In this document: in pieces, positions 44,948 to 55,840 of the stretch
Numbering within the stretch: the stretch's first letter is position 1
Layout: every line of letters starts with the position of its first letter
Source: Corynespora cassiicola
Lineage: Eukaryota; Ascomycota; Dothideomycetes; Pleosporales; Corynesporascaceae
Direction of reading: 5' to 3'
Assembly: GCA_022059125.1 (NCBI GenBank)
Contig: JAEUWY010000001.1
Coordinates: 5,456,001 to 5,520,000 of the forward strand
Length of the DNA stretch: 64,000 bases
Position numbers and translations under genes: made by a program
The notes under the pieces: model-generated
The model's input: the letters and a program-made list of their open reading frames with translations, nothing else
The model's database searches: none
Told to the model about the DNA's origin: nothing

Positions 44948-46553
44948 TGGGTATACGCAATCACTTCACGAGATGTTGACTGACCTTGCGCGATTTTCCT
45001 TCCAGAGGTCGGAAGAGACGGCTGAGGCAAATATAAGAGTGGCGAACCCTATCCATATCGACGATCTAAACCACCTTCGTTCGCTCGCGCTCAATGCGCA
45101 TAGCAGATCTATTCATCCATTTCCTACGAAAATCTTGACTAGCAATTGTCCAACTCGTTATAATGCACTTTTCCAATAGCCCAGTCTCCATAGAGCTGAC
45201 ACCTATATTCCGATGCCCTTTCCTGGAGTAAATATCCGGGAGGGGTGTCAATGAGTACGAGGTTCTTCGCGCAGAACTTTTCCTGCATGTCAACTAGTTG
45301 CTGGAGATTAAGTAAATCCACTCTTCTTGAAAAGAGATTTTTCCCTGTGGCTTATATCTAGGAGATAGATAAATGTGTTTTGGTACATATTCAGAGGTCA
45401 TATTGTACAAAAAATAAACCTCCAGAAAAGTACCAAACACTCGTGAATTTTTAACGCAGGATGTAAAAACAATCTATTATCCTCCCAAACACAGTACATG
45501 TGTTGCTGAGATGGCTTCTTACGTCAGATTATTTGAGTGAAGGATGATGACCGACTCAGGAGGAGTGAATGGGAGACCCCCCAGGTGCCAGATTCTGACC
45601 TAGTAGTGCCTTGGGACAGCAAAAAGAGGATGGATCGGAGCGCTCGGCGGCAGACATGATGAGAATGATGACCGTGCTTGTGGACTCAACTGATAAAAAA
45701 AACATCGTCTTTTTCACATACGATCGCAATATAGGTGTCAAAATCTGCGCGCTTCGATGTAGGATCGGTAGTCGCGGAATCGAGCGTTTTTCATTCACAT
45801 TCTCTTGCACTCAAGTGACATTTTTGCCAATGTGAAAAGTGCGCCCAGTCAACTAATATCCGAGTTGTATCCGTATAACAGACTGGACAATGTGGTTTAT
45901 CTGTGATCACGCACTACGTGTATGGGGTAAATTGAAAAGAGTGGGGACGAAGCTTGGCAGCAGAAGGACTCCGTCCCTGGGTTAATAGGCACTTTCCTTA
46001 TGTGATTTGCAGGATGGTACTGCGACCTGCCAAGCAGATCTTGACGACAAATCGGAGGCTGTAGATTTTCTACCATCATAGACCATCGCTTCATGGCGTC
46101 AAGAATGGCCAAGTATTCACGTTGTAAATAGCCGAAGATAACGCCAGACTGTTATCACGTACTTCGTTGAACTTCACACTCAATGGAATAGCCACAGAAA
46201 ATTGGCATTATGCGATGACAGTGAAATACGCTGTATATGGATAATAGTATACTATACCATTCCTCAGTTGCCTTGCTATCAGTAGGGCTTCCGGCTGATT
46301 CTGAATCTTCTTGAACAAATTCACTCTTGTCTCAGCTTCAGGCCAAGATTGGACTGCCAATTAGTAGGCCCTTCTTCGGTTATGCTGACTTGGTGATGAC
46401 GTGGGCGTTCAGGAGATCCTGGAAGATTATTGACATATATTTCGCTGCCCCTCCAGGATTCACCTTAGAAAATCCCAACACAGATTCAATCAGATATATC
46501 AAGACAGAAACTGACGTCTATTGATATCATTTACCAACCTCGTTCCTTACGCA
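44948..46553. other. Gene-poor intergenic region
   Basis: About 1.6 kb with only short open frames; no recognised gene or repeat. The last 100 bp should hold the promoter of the small peptide gene. Confidence 0.35.
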
Positions 46554-46788
46554 ATGAAATTCCCTATTGTCCTTACTATGCTTTTCAGTATGGCTGTCGC
46601 TATACCAATGTTATCGGATATAGATGAGAACGCGGGAATACAGAAGAGGGTAAGTATATGACAAAGTTAGTGAATTTGACTGTGTGACTATTGCTGATAC
46701 ATCGTTAATACAGCAATGCCATTTGGATCCTACTTGTCCGAATGGCTTCCCGCCTACAAATTGTCCAAACAATTGTTGCATCTGCTAA
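46554..46788 (+). CDS. Small secreted cysteine-rich peptide precursor with Kex2 site, two exons
   Basis: Exons 46554-46649 and 46714-46788 give a 56-residue precursor. Residues 1-16 are a textbook signal peptide (Met-Lys, a hydrophobic core, ending Ala-Val-Ala). Residues 17-30 form a short acidic pro-region, and residues 31-32 are Lys-Arg. The exon junction falls exactly after this dibasic Kex2 site. Exon 2 encodes only the mature peptide of 24 residues with six cysteines at mature positions 2, 8, 17, 21, 22 and 24 (C-x5-C-x8-C-x3-C-C-x-C), three prolines and Gln at position 1, which could form pyroglutamate. The 64-nt intron has GTAAGT, a TGCTGAT branch and ATACAG. It looks like a defensin-like, effector or antimicrobial peptide; the cysteine spacing matches no family I can name. 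Activity is unknown. Confidence 0.72.
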
Positions 46789-49013
46789 TTGCACTCCCAC
46801 TTTAGACATCTAGAGAGCTTCTTCTATACTATGTAGTTCAAGTTCAGTCAGGTCCATAAAGTGCTTTGCGCCTCTTCAATGTGCCAAGTCTCTATCGGAC
46901 AATTTTCCACCATTTGTTCAGATAGAAACAGCTCCTGAAGAAAACCATGTCAGCTTTTGAGTGATATTACCTTTGAATCGTGCTTTACGTTTACGCTCAT
47001 CAAGTGTTATTCGCCAGGATGCTTTGGATTACTGTGAACGATGTCTGACCGAGTGGGCCCGTGCACGACATACCTGCGTCATGCCGACACCAAGGCTCTC
47101 AACTACCTAGGTACATGCTCGCGTGTTTCCAAGCCGTCCATGAAGCTTCTCAAGATACATGTATTAGAGATTGGATCGTTCCATGTCTTGGCTGCTCCTT
47201 CCAAGAAGTGCATAGTTCCGCAGCATCCTCGTTTGACGCAGCTTTTCTCAACTTCGTTGCTCATACAGCCAAGTTTATCCACCTCTTGGATGTAGCTGGT
47301 AGATTTAAGAAAACTCATTTCGTCCATAGATCACAACTTCAATTTGCTATTTCTAGAGATGAAAATTTTACGATCTCGGCTCACGCGTGTCAACCTTCCC
47401 AGTTTAGCGATCATATACGCAGTCGTTCGATTTATAGAGCAATTGAATAAGATGCACTGGATCCATTTTATGTAAAATCCAAGCGCTTCTTTGTAAGTAT
47501 TAAAGGGTTAAGCTTTGCCCAAATGATAAGTGTAGGCCAATGGGCGAGGCAGCCTGCACTGGCAGTCAGGGACTTAAGCGGCCATAGCCACGTCAGAAAA
47601 CATGTGGGGTATTATTAAAACAAAAACTATACTTGGAAGAAAATATGGTTGTGTTCGAAGTTCGCTACGTCGCCTTGTGGAGGTGGGTCCCGATGCGAAC
47701 AAAAAGTGAGGCTGTTAACCCATCCATCGGTGCAGCGCAACAAAAGGGCAGAAAATTTTGCAGAACACATGCTCATGACAATGTCAGTACTCAGCCTTTG
47801 GTTCCCACTCATGTCCGCAGATAATCTGTTGCGATTTAGGACATTGTCTGTAAGTTGTCAAGAGTGACAATCTCGATTGACTTCGTACGGCAAAACCGCC
47901 CGACGATGGCATCTTCGATCTATTTCGCACTTGTACGATTTCGCAGAAATGTCCGATTGAAAAGCTGGATGATTAATGAGAGACCGACTCGGCCTTGTCT
48001 TCACCTGTGATTGCGCATCTGTTTGCATGCCTAACGTCCGGGCGCACATCCCACCACTAGCTCCTACGACTACGTGTCACTGCCATAGCAGAAAGATAGG
48101 GGATTGTGTGTGACGTCACTTTGCAATTCTCGAGAGATTACGCAGGCATGTAACGTATGGGAGTTTCTCCTGAACATGTAGAATACTCACCTTGAATCTC
48201 TCTGACGCACAATCGCGATGAACTGGCCTTGTAGCACAGAGAATATCCAATGTAGAATACAAGAGGGTGCATCTTGAGCCTCTCTGCACACACCGCCAGT
48301 CTCCGCGATCGATCTTTGCGAGGCTGCAAAGCACGCGACTAGAGATCGAGAATGGGCGTTTAGATTGCAGCGTCGGGAATATCCCCGCACTATTCAACGG
48401 TCACGGATGTTTGACATAACGGGCCGAAAACACCACGGCCGCTTCGCGCCCTACCCATTCCCGGTATGCGCGCACCTTCCCTCGTGCACGTAAACATCAG
48501 TCCACTTCAATACCATTAGCGAGCCATAAACTTGGATGATTTGCATCAGTGTTGTTTCGAGTGGATTCCACTTCCCCATAGTGCGCCATTTCGAAGCATG
48601 CGAGCCAGCCAGGCACGGGTGGGGAAACAAGCATGATGACGGAGCGCCGACGACTTCCCCTGTGACGTGGACACAGGCATTGCTGGTGTTTACAGGAGGA
48701 GATTAGGCTTGGTTTAACTATGTGGAGTTTCGCTGAACCCCTTGGCCGCTTGACTACAAAGAGACTGTTCTCGTCTTTACTGTGGGTGCTAGACCTGCCT
48801 CTTCTCACCCTCTAAACGTTGAAGTCAAATTTTGGTCCTTACCATTCGCAGGTTCCACCAAGGGCATCTCAACTTTTTTTTACTTCTCCATTACTTTTTT
48901 TCATACAAGAGCGCAAGCCGCTCCCTTCGCTTCCAGATAATTCACCTTCTAAAACCCCTACACATTTTTCGAAAACACTCCCATCCTAACAAAACTCCTC
49001 CCACCCAGCCATC
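46789..49013. other. Gene-poor intergenic region
   Basis: About 2.2 kb. A 129-codon frame (47061-47450, plus) lacks an ATG start and any known motif. A TACCTAGGTA palindrome is at 47104-47113. The last 150 bp are pyrimidine-rich and belong to the promoter/leader of the next gene. Confidence 0.35.
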
Positions 49014-49904
49014 ATGGACTACGACTACCGCCAACCCTACATTCCCTCCTACCTCCGCCAAGATTACACCGGCCCCCCACAGTCCACCACCTCCACCACG
49101 ACCCGCGCTCGCATCGAGCCCTCGCGCGCCCGCTCCCAGAGCCGCCACCGCCGCCGATACTCGGACGAATACTCGGACGTTGAAGACCGCCAGGTGGAAC
49201 GGCGCAGGCGCCAATCGATCGCCCCGCGCGGCCGCAAGTCGTACGTGTATGATGACTCGGAGTCCGAGGACGAGCGGTATGGGCGGTCCAAGTCGCGGGG
49301 GCGGGCGGCGAGCGGGGCAGGGGGAGGGGGAGGGCGCGGTGGTGGGAGAGAGAAGAGCACGGAGCGCATGATGAGGGATGGGGACGTTCCGAGTGAATCG
49401 TACACGATGTTGAAGGCGGCGAAGAGCAGTCTTGTGGCTGCGGCAGTGGAGGCGGTGAGGTGTAGGCATGAGCCGGGTCCTTGGAGTGGGCAAAAGGTCA
49501 GTCATGAAGTTTCTTTCCTTGTCAGTGGAGTGTAACGCGTTGTAAGATTTTTGCGCTACCAATCATACTGTCGTGGTCTTTGTTCATAGGTGTTCAAGGT
49601 TGACTTCGGAGCTGACTTAGACAAGGGAAAACGCGTGGCTACTGCTGCAATGACCGGTGCCGCTTATGGTGCTCTTCGCAATGGGCGACTACGAAAGGAG
49701 GGGAAACTGCCCATTGCTGATGCAGCAGTTACTGGCATCTACGCTGTGGACTTCTTCAAGCGAGTCTTGCGGCAAACGGATCACGAAAAGGGTGCAGAAG
49801 AAGCAAGAAAGCAGAGGGGAGCATATGACCGAGACTACGATCGCGGGTACGACCATGGCTACGACCGAGATTACGACGACAGAGAGTATTCTCGTCGACG
49901 ATAA
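49014..49904 (+). CDS. Intrinsically disordered Arg/Ser/Asp-rich protein with a conserved Ala/Gly-rich core
   Basis: Exons 49014-49496 and 49590-49904 give about 265 residues. The N-terminal half is disordered: Tyr/Pro-rich start, then Arg-Ser and Asp-Tyr-Ser runs and a Gly-rich stretch. The middle carries a likely conserved core split by the 93-nt intron: KAAKSSLVAAAVEAVRCRHE, Gly-Pro-Trp-Ser-Gly-Gln-Lys, then VATAAMTGAAYGALRNGRL and ITGIYAVDFFKRV-like sequence. The C-terminus is a DYDRGYDHGYDRDYDDREY repeat. This architecture is common in Pezizomycotina as an uncharacterised protein, sometimes compared with DUF3824 proteins; the glycine-zipper-like core suggests membrane or self association. 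No signal peptide is seen. Function unknown. Confidence 0.8.
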
Positions 49905-50107
49905 CAATTAAAAAGCCAAATGGAAAAAAAACTATCACGAAGGAGTTCGGAATGCACATAGGGACTGTTTCGATCATTTAGGGAGTTTTGCGGTAGTAAT
50001 GACCGTGAACATGACCATGCTCGTACACATTGGGAGAATATATACATAAGAAAGGGTATCAAGCATTAAGAAACAACGTCTTCTCAGTCTGGAATTAATT
50101 CCACAAC

Positions 50108-50923
50108 CTAAGCCGCAAAGGCCGCAACTGCAATGACCGCAGCTGCTACGCAGGCTCGCAGCGTGTCTGCTGCACCCGTCTTATCAGGAGGGGCGGCAGT
50201 CCCGGTACTTGAGCTTGAAACCTCGGATGCAGGTGCAGTGCCGCTGCTTGAACTCGCGCTTTCGGTAGTAGTTGGGGGCTCGTCTACCGTTTCGGACTGT
50301 TTCGGCCGTGAAGATTGGGTCGGGTTTGGCGACGCGCTGCCAGTGATACTAGCGAGCTGTCTGTCGTCCAATAGCTGGCCGCCGCGTATCTCCTCGAAGG
50401 AAAGAAACCTTCCGACATCCTTGGCTGCCTTTGCATACGCTTCGATGTTGTTGTCTCCATTAGCCCTATTTGGGGGTTAGCCGCGCGCTTATGGGGTCGG
50501 CATGGTTAGCAAACTTACGGAATGTTCCAGCCTCCCACCATGCCTTGCTGGCAATGATCGTTCACAGCGCAGTAATAATATGTTGCATCGTTAGATGTAA
50601 CGTTGACGACGAATTTCTTGGCCCCGTTCTCGGTTTCGGAAAACGGACCGCTGAAGAAAGATTCTTCCCCAAATGGTTCGCATGGTCGTGTGAAGGGGCC
50701 CTACAAATAGTCAGCAAATGAACATGTAACCACTGAAATAAAAATTCTAGCTTACCTTGACGACGTTATGTTTGGGGGAAAGCTCGAAAACAACTGTATC
50801 GCCCCAATCAACGCGAAGGAGTTGTGGCTCGAACTTCAACGGCGTCTTTCCGACAGTGACAACGTGCACTTTGGCAAGAGCAGTTGCAGCCAGCAAAACG
50901 AGTGTAGAGAAGCGGGAAAGCAT
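50108..50923 (-). CDS. Extracellular cupredoxin (serine-rich, GPI-type), three exons
   Basis: Exons 50923-50756, 50700-50519 and 50465-50108 give about 235 residues. A signal peptide (ending near Ala-Leu-Ala) is followed by a plastocyanin-like fold: VGKTPLKFEP, VDWGDTVVFEL and the first copper His in Lys-His-Asn-Val-Val. After the intron come TYYYCAVNDHCQQGM, which supplies the Cys, second His and Met of a type 1 copper site, and GGWNIP. A Ser/Thr-rich stalk and a hydrophobic Ala-rich C-terminal helix indicate a GPI anchor. Fungal members are abundant secreted or wall proteins; a redox or copper-handling role is inferred. An in-frame ATG or alternative start lies further upstream, but ATG 50923 gives the best signal peptide. 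Introns are 55 and 53 nt. Confidence 0.88.
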
Positions 50924-51831
50924 AGCTGCGGTGGCTAATGTAGATTTGAGAGAACGGATTTGCCACACACGCGGAGTGAGTGTCAAGGCAGCTTTGAAAG
51001 GGCAAAGACCCCGTTTGCACAGATACTATGAAAGGAGCATAGTTAAGCCTTTTATCACGTTTGTGGCGCCTGTTCACATTGCCGTGCTTCCATTCCTGCT
51101 AACATTACAAATGTCGGTGAAAGAGAAGAATATTGATTTAGTTCATTGTTCAGTCTTCGATCCTACTCCCTGGGTAGCGGCTAGGCCAAGCGCCACACAC
51201 GACGGTGAAAAGAAAAATTTAGAGTAATATAGGAGGGCCACATATAGAAAGAAAAGGGGAGTACATGAAAGAGCGTGGCTCGGATTGTTAGTATGGAATG
51301 ATGATGCGCCATGGCGACTACATGCTTTGATACATTCCGACCACCGCCGTTGGTTGGGGATTGGTTAGTTTGTTCAACAGGCCAAACTAGTGATTACACT
51401 GTTCACATGCTCATACAGATGCTACTTGGTAGGGTTATATTGCATTGAGAGCAGCGCATGGAAATTTCGACTGCTTGTAAGAGTTTGAGGGCTGAAACGC
51501 GGTGCTGAGTGAACAAAGACGGAAGAGGCGGAGGAAATTGGGCTCGACAAAACTCTTTGTCCAGACCCCTGCTTCGAGCATTCAATATGAGAAATAGCCT
51601 GATACTGCCTTTAATGTTTATTCAATCATCTGAGGAGTTCTTCGGGTTCGTATTAGACATCACATATTGCGTAGAGGTATGTTTTTGTATTGATTTAAAT
51701 TCATGTCATTAGAAAAAGATCCGAGTCCTGCATATAAAAACCCATAGTGTACATCTAGTGCATATCCCAAAATCTAGAACCAGTGTATCATTACCATTCA
51801 CGGATGCCATCCAGCCACCCCATAGACCCAT
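50924..51831. other. Intergenic region (cupredoxin promoter, sHSP 3' side)
   Basis: About 900 bp, mostly promoter of the cupredoxin gene and 3' region of the heat-shock gene. No gene recognised. Confidence 0.35.
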
Positions 51832-52749
51832 CTACTGAATGAGAATATGCCTGATCTGGTGCTTTGGTGCGCGAGGCACAGAAATGCTCAAGACACCGTC
51901 CTTCATTGTGGCGCGAACGTTCGAGGCGTCAATGCGTTCGGGGAATCGGAACGACTTCTCGAAGAAACCGTGGAATTTCTCCTGTTCATTCTCGGGTTGT
52001 TGTGATTGCTGAACAGGAACTTCGGATTGAGGGGCGGGCTGGACAGCGGTTTTGGTTGGTTCCTCGACCGCCCTCTCTTTGCCCTTGGGCTCCTTGGGCT
52101 CTGCAGCCTCAGAGGCCGTGGTTGATGAAGAGGATGAGATCAGAGATGATGTCTCGGCACCTAGATCCTCGAAGTCATCCTCCACGGTTGCCTGGTATGA
52201 CTTGTGCGACTCGGTATCACTGTGTGTTGACGTGGCAATATCGGCCTCTTCCGTCTCGTTGAGTGTGATGCCATCCATCTTATCCTCAACTGTCTGTGTC
52301 TCGGTCTGCGAAGGTTGAGTTTCAAGAGTGGCCTCAGATTGGATGTTCTCCTGTTGTTTTGTCCACTGAGTGTTTCCGACGACCTTCAAAGTGTTCTCGT
52401 CGGTGATCTCGATGGAGATGTTGTCCTGCTCAAACCCCGGCAGCTCGCCATTGACCTTCCATCCCTGCTCGGTCTCGCCAATCTCAAATGTGGCACGCCA
52501 GGCGCGCTTGCGCTGTTGTCGCAGGCGGTGGGCTTCTCGCTGAGCCTCGCGTTGAGCCTCGCGGTGGACTTCGTTGTCGAGTTCGTTCAGGAGGGAGTCG
52601 ACCTGACTGAGGAACGGAACAAAAGAGGGGACTGATGGGCGAGTAGCGCGGCGGTAGGAATATGAGGGGCGGGATGGAGCGCAGTAGCCGAAGGGGCTGC
52701 ACTGTTGAGTGTAGGCTGGCGCAAATCGTGGTGTGAGGAAGAATGCCAT
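51832..52749 (-). CDS. Small heat-shock protein (Hsp20/Hsp30, alpha-crystallin domain with long insertion)
   Basis: Single exon, about 305 residues from ATG 52749. The N-terminus is aromatic and Pro-rich; the coiled part has Glu-Ala-Gln-Arg repeats. The alpha-crystallin domain is split: the first half (GWKVNGELPGFEQDNISIEI) lies near the middle, then comes a roughly 130-residue acidic Ser/Thr/Glu/Gln-rich insertion, and the second half (FRFPERIDASNVRATMKDGVLSISVPR) is at the C-terminus. Insertions of this sort are known in fungal Hsp30 proteins. It should act as an ATP-independent chaperone in the cytosol. An in-frame TTG further upstream is not needed; ATG 52749 (Met-Ala-Phe-Phe) is the family-like start. 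A perfect heat-shock element lies upstream (53085-53097). Confidence 0.92.
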   Translation of the reverse strand: MAFFLTPRFAPAYTQQCSPFGYCAPSRPSYSYRRATRPSVPSFVPFLSQVDSLLNELDNEVHREAQREAQREAHRLRQQRKRAWRATFEIGETEQGWKVNGELPGFEQDNISIEITDENTLKVVGNTQWTKQQENIQSEATLETQPSQTETQTVEDKMDGITLNETEEADIATSTHSDTESHKSYQATVEDDFEDLGAETSSLISSSSSTTASEAAEPKEPKGKERAVEEPTKTAVQPAPQSEVPVQQSQQPENEQEKFHGFFEKSFRFPERIDASNVRATMKDGVLSISVPRAPKHQIRHILIQ

Positions 52750-53588
52750 TGCTGGTGTGGTTTGTAGAGGTGACAGGCTAGATGTCAAGAGTATATTTAA
52801 GTTATGCTTTTTCAGTGGATTCTGTGGGGCTCAAGTGTTGGTGTAGATGGCTGTAGTAGATCGGTGGAGTGGTTCTCTGAATCTGATGATGGCAGATGTA
52901 AAGGTAATGGGCGATGGATTTATAGTCATTTTGGCAGGCGAAGGCAGCAGCTTCGGTACGTGTACTCTTGATGAGAAATCCTAGATTGGTAAGTAGGCTG
53001 ACAACTCTGGAAGATGGTGGAGGATGCGCGATGGTTGGTGACAGTTCGCGCTTTGTCACGAAGAAGCGCGACCCTTCACGATGTTTCGCGAACATTCCGT
53101 CATCTGTGGCTTCGGACAAAAAGTGCATTATGTAAGCGTGGCGCAGGGCTATGCCTCTTTCGGCGTCATATCTCTCGTCCCAACATCTTGTTCCTCTCAA
53201 AACAATCTTGTGAACGTGATTATCGATTCCAATTAAATTTTCAAATAAAATCACTGATTGATAGTTCTGTGCATTCATCGTTGATCGCAGAGCATATGTA
53301 CTCTTGATAATGACTGAAGAAGCTATGGCTTTCACGAGGGTAGCGACACGCATTACTTAACAAAAAACTGGTGAATACATGTATTGGATTGTTCACTAGC
53401 AAGAAGTCTTCATTCATGCATGATTCGAAACTGGACTACTTGAACTTCCAATGAAGAACGTGTAGAACAAGTGATGCGCCACCTCCAATCTCACAGCGTC
53501 CCACCCCATACCCCGCACCTGGTGCAGAACTGAACCGTTAATAGACACACACACACACCAGATTCGACGGCACTTCGAAACATTTTTC
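52750..53588. promoter_or_regulatory. Divergent promoter region of the sHSP and BTB genes
   Basis: About 840 bp, containing the heat-shock element at 53085-53097 and an (AC)7 run at 53545-53558. No gene supported. Confidence 0.45.
53085..53097. promoter_or_regulatory. Heat-shock element TTCGCGAACATTC
   Basis: Three perfect inverted pentamer cores, TTCnnGAAnnTTC, the binding site of a heat-shock factor trimer. It lies about 340 bp upstream of the small heat-shock protein start and about 490 bp from the BTB gene start, so heat-shock control of the sHSP is likely. Confidence 0.75.
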
Positions 53589-54781
53589 ATGGAGGAAGGT
53601 CAATACGAGATTGATTCCGATGGCGATGCGGTGATTTTCCTGGAACACCCCACAGTCCCGTTCGCGGTCTGGGAGGATGGAGGAGACGTCGCAATACTCG
53701 CAGCGCCAGGAGGGAGCGTAAGTCTTGATGTTTGCATGAATCAATTGTGTAAAAATCAAACAGAATTTTCGATGCTGAGGAGGAGATGTTCTCAACCGAA
53801 TCAGACGAGGAACAAACTGAGACACAGTCTAGATCAAGCTCATACCGTGTATCATCTCGACATTTGATCCTCGCTTCTGTATACTTCAAGGGAGCTCTAA
53901 GCGATAGATGCGAAAGGGCATCTCGAGAAAGGACATCTGAAGGGCGTTATGTTCTTAAGGAGCAAGGATGGGACCACGAAGCGTTCTTGATTCTTTTGAA
54001 CATCTTGCACCTCCGCAACAAGCAAGTCCCAAAATCTATTGACTTGGAAATGCTCACCAAAATTGCCGTTCTGGTCGACTATTATCGTTGCGAAGAAGCC
54101 ATTGGGATCTTTGTCGAGAGATGGATCGAGACAATAAGGGCGGTGTGCCCACCTCCCAAGACATACAATCGAGAACTGATCTTCTGGATTTTTGTTTCTT
54201 GGATTTTCAAGCTTCCAGGCGAGTTTACTCAAAGCACCGCTGTGGCTATCAAGAATTGCACCACAGCTGAAATCAATGACCTCGGAATAGCTATTCCTCA
54301 GGTGATCACATGTAGGAGATTCATTGTGTTGGACAATCACATGTTCTTACTCGAATTAGGTGCACTGGCTAAAAGACGCTCTCAAGCAATTGAAAGCATC
54401 ATGTGCAAGCTCCATAGGGAGTTGGAGAGACTTTCAGAACCAGGATATGTCTGTAAGACCAGCCGTCGAAACAGCTTCGAATGTAGTGCTATTCTGTTGG
54501 GCGCTTTGACCTTGGAGATGAAACGGCTAGGATACTTAAACCCTCGGCCAAAGTTGCCCTTTGCCGGTTGGTGTTTGGAAGATGTTGTGCAACAGGTGTT
54601 GAAAATTCGATCGCCTATATGGTATGATACCGAAAATGGACATGACCGTAGCTATCTAACAGAACATGACTGTAACTTTAAAGAAACGATCATGAAGCGC
54701 TCTGTAAGGATCTTAGAAGATACAAAAGGGCTGGTCTTGCAAGACTACACTGATAGCACCCAAGACACATGTGTTAATTAG
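53589..54781 (+). CDS. BTB/POZ-like domain protein
   Basis: Exon 1 (53589-53717) starts MEEGQYEIDSDGDAVIFLEH, the fungal BTB opening (Asp-x-Asp-Gly-Asp-x-x-Phe/Leu). Exon 2, to 54781, has YRVSSRHLILASVYFKGAL and then GWDHEAFLILLNILHLRNKQVP, DLEMLTKIAVLVDYYRCEEAI and WIFVSWIFKLP, characteristic of fungal BTB-domain proteins of unknown function. The join is unclear: the natural donor (GTAAGT at 53718) leaves phase 0, but the CAG acceptor at 53763 would shift the frame by one. A GAG acceptor at 53779 or 53782 keeps frame, or there is an indel. Total about 377 residues. No signal peptide; probably a cytosolic or nuclear protein-protein adaptor. Confidence 0.78.
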
Positions 54782-55840
54782 AATCAGATTTTACATGTTA
54801 AAGCTGCAGTACTTCAAAGAATGAGTCATTTAAAATCCTTGAACATCTATACTTCGCATTAACCGAAGCGACATGAAGCTATTACAATGACCACAGCGTC
54901 TTATAATCGACTAGTATTAAGTTACGCATACCTGTGGGTAGCTTTCCGACCTTAGACAAACGCTTCAGGACTTGTCGAGCAAAATAGTAGATGGGTAAGA
55001 AGAATGCATATAGAAATCGACTGGTGCTGTCATCAGTAGAACAAATGGTTGTCTGATAAACGTGTGCGCGAAAGGAAATCATGTCTCACGTTCTCGAGCT
55101 GGAGCTAGGATCTTGGGGATTGTTGTTCTCTAAAGCAACAGGTAGGTTGATTTAGAACTTGGTTGGTTTTTCACCGATGGCTGAGAAAATTTGGCTGTTC
55201 CTGGTTCAGATTGAAGTCTGGCCAAGGACAATCTATCCTGTCTCCAACTGCGCAAGTAATTTGGCCCACATGCAGCATGTAAGGTCAGCTTGCATGATAG
55301 CTGCAAGGAACTTCTTCCAATGCAGGGGAGATCGGAAGGAAAAAAAAGTGCTGCCCAAGAGTTTCTAGAACGCAATAGGCAGGTGGTATGTCAAAACCAG
55401 TAACTACTAGAATAAAAACAGGACACTAAGCGAGAGTTTCGCGCCATATGTCCGTCTTTGCACAATGATCTGCAGTCAGCCAGTCCACCTTGCAAAAAGC
55501 TCCGACAAGCCAATATGCAAATGGGGTTATGCAGGCACATTCATTTATCATCCCGGTTGCTGGAGCCCTGATCCATCACCCATGGAGCTAAATGATTCCT
55601 CTGTTTGGAAACTAGCCAATGATATCGGACAACCATTTTTAACAGCCCCCAAATAACTCTGCAGAAAATGGGTCCCGACTGGCCAGCGCTTGAATAAAAG
55701 CCACTAACACCAATTTTGGATCACTTCATCCGGCTGGAAGTCTGGGCAAGGAGATCTAAGAGAGGATGTCTTTTAAGGTCGAGCCGTTCGCGTGATTCCC
55801 CTTTGAGGTGACTTTCGCTCCGCTCCCGCAGGATTGCACG
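54782..55840. other. Intergenic region
   Basis: About 1.06 kb. Short frames only; nothing recognised. Its last part is the promoter of the GPI repeat protein gene. Confidence 0.35.

Noticed and set aside
47061..47450. 129-codon frame in the gene-poor region
   Set aside because: Starts only at GTG, has no motif and no splice partners; composition like its surroundings.
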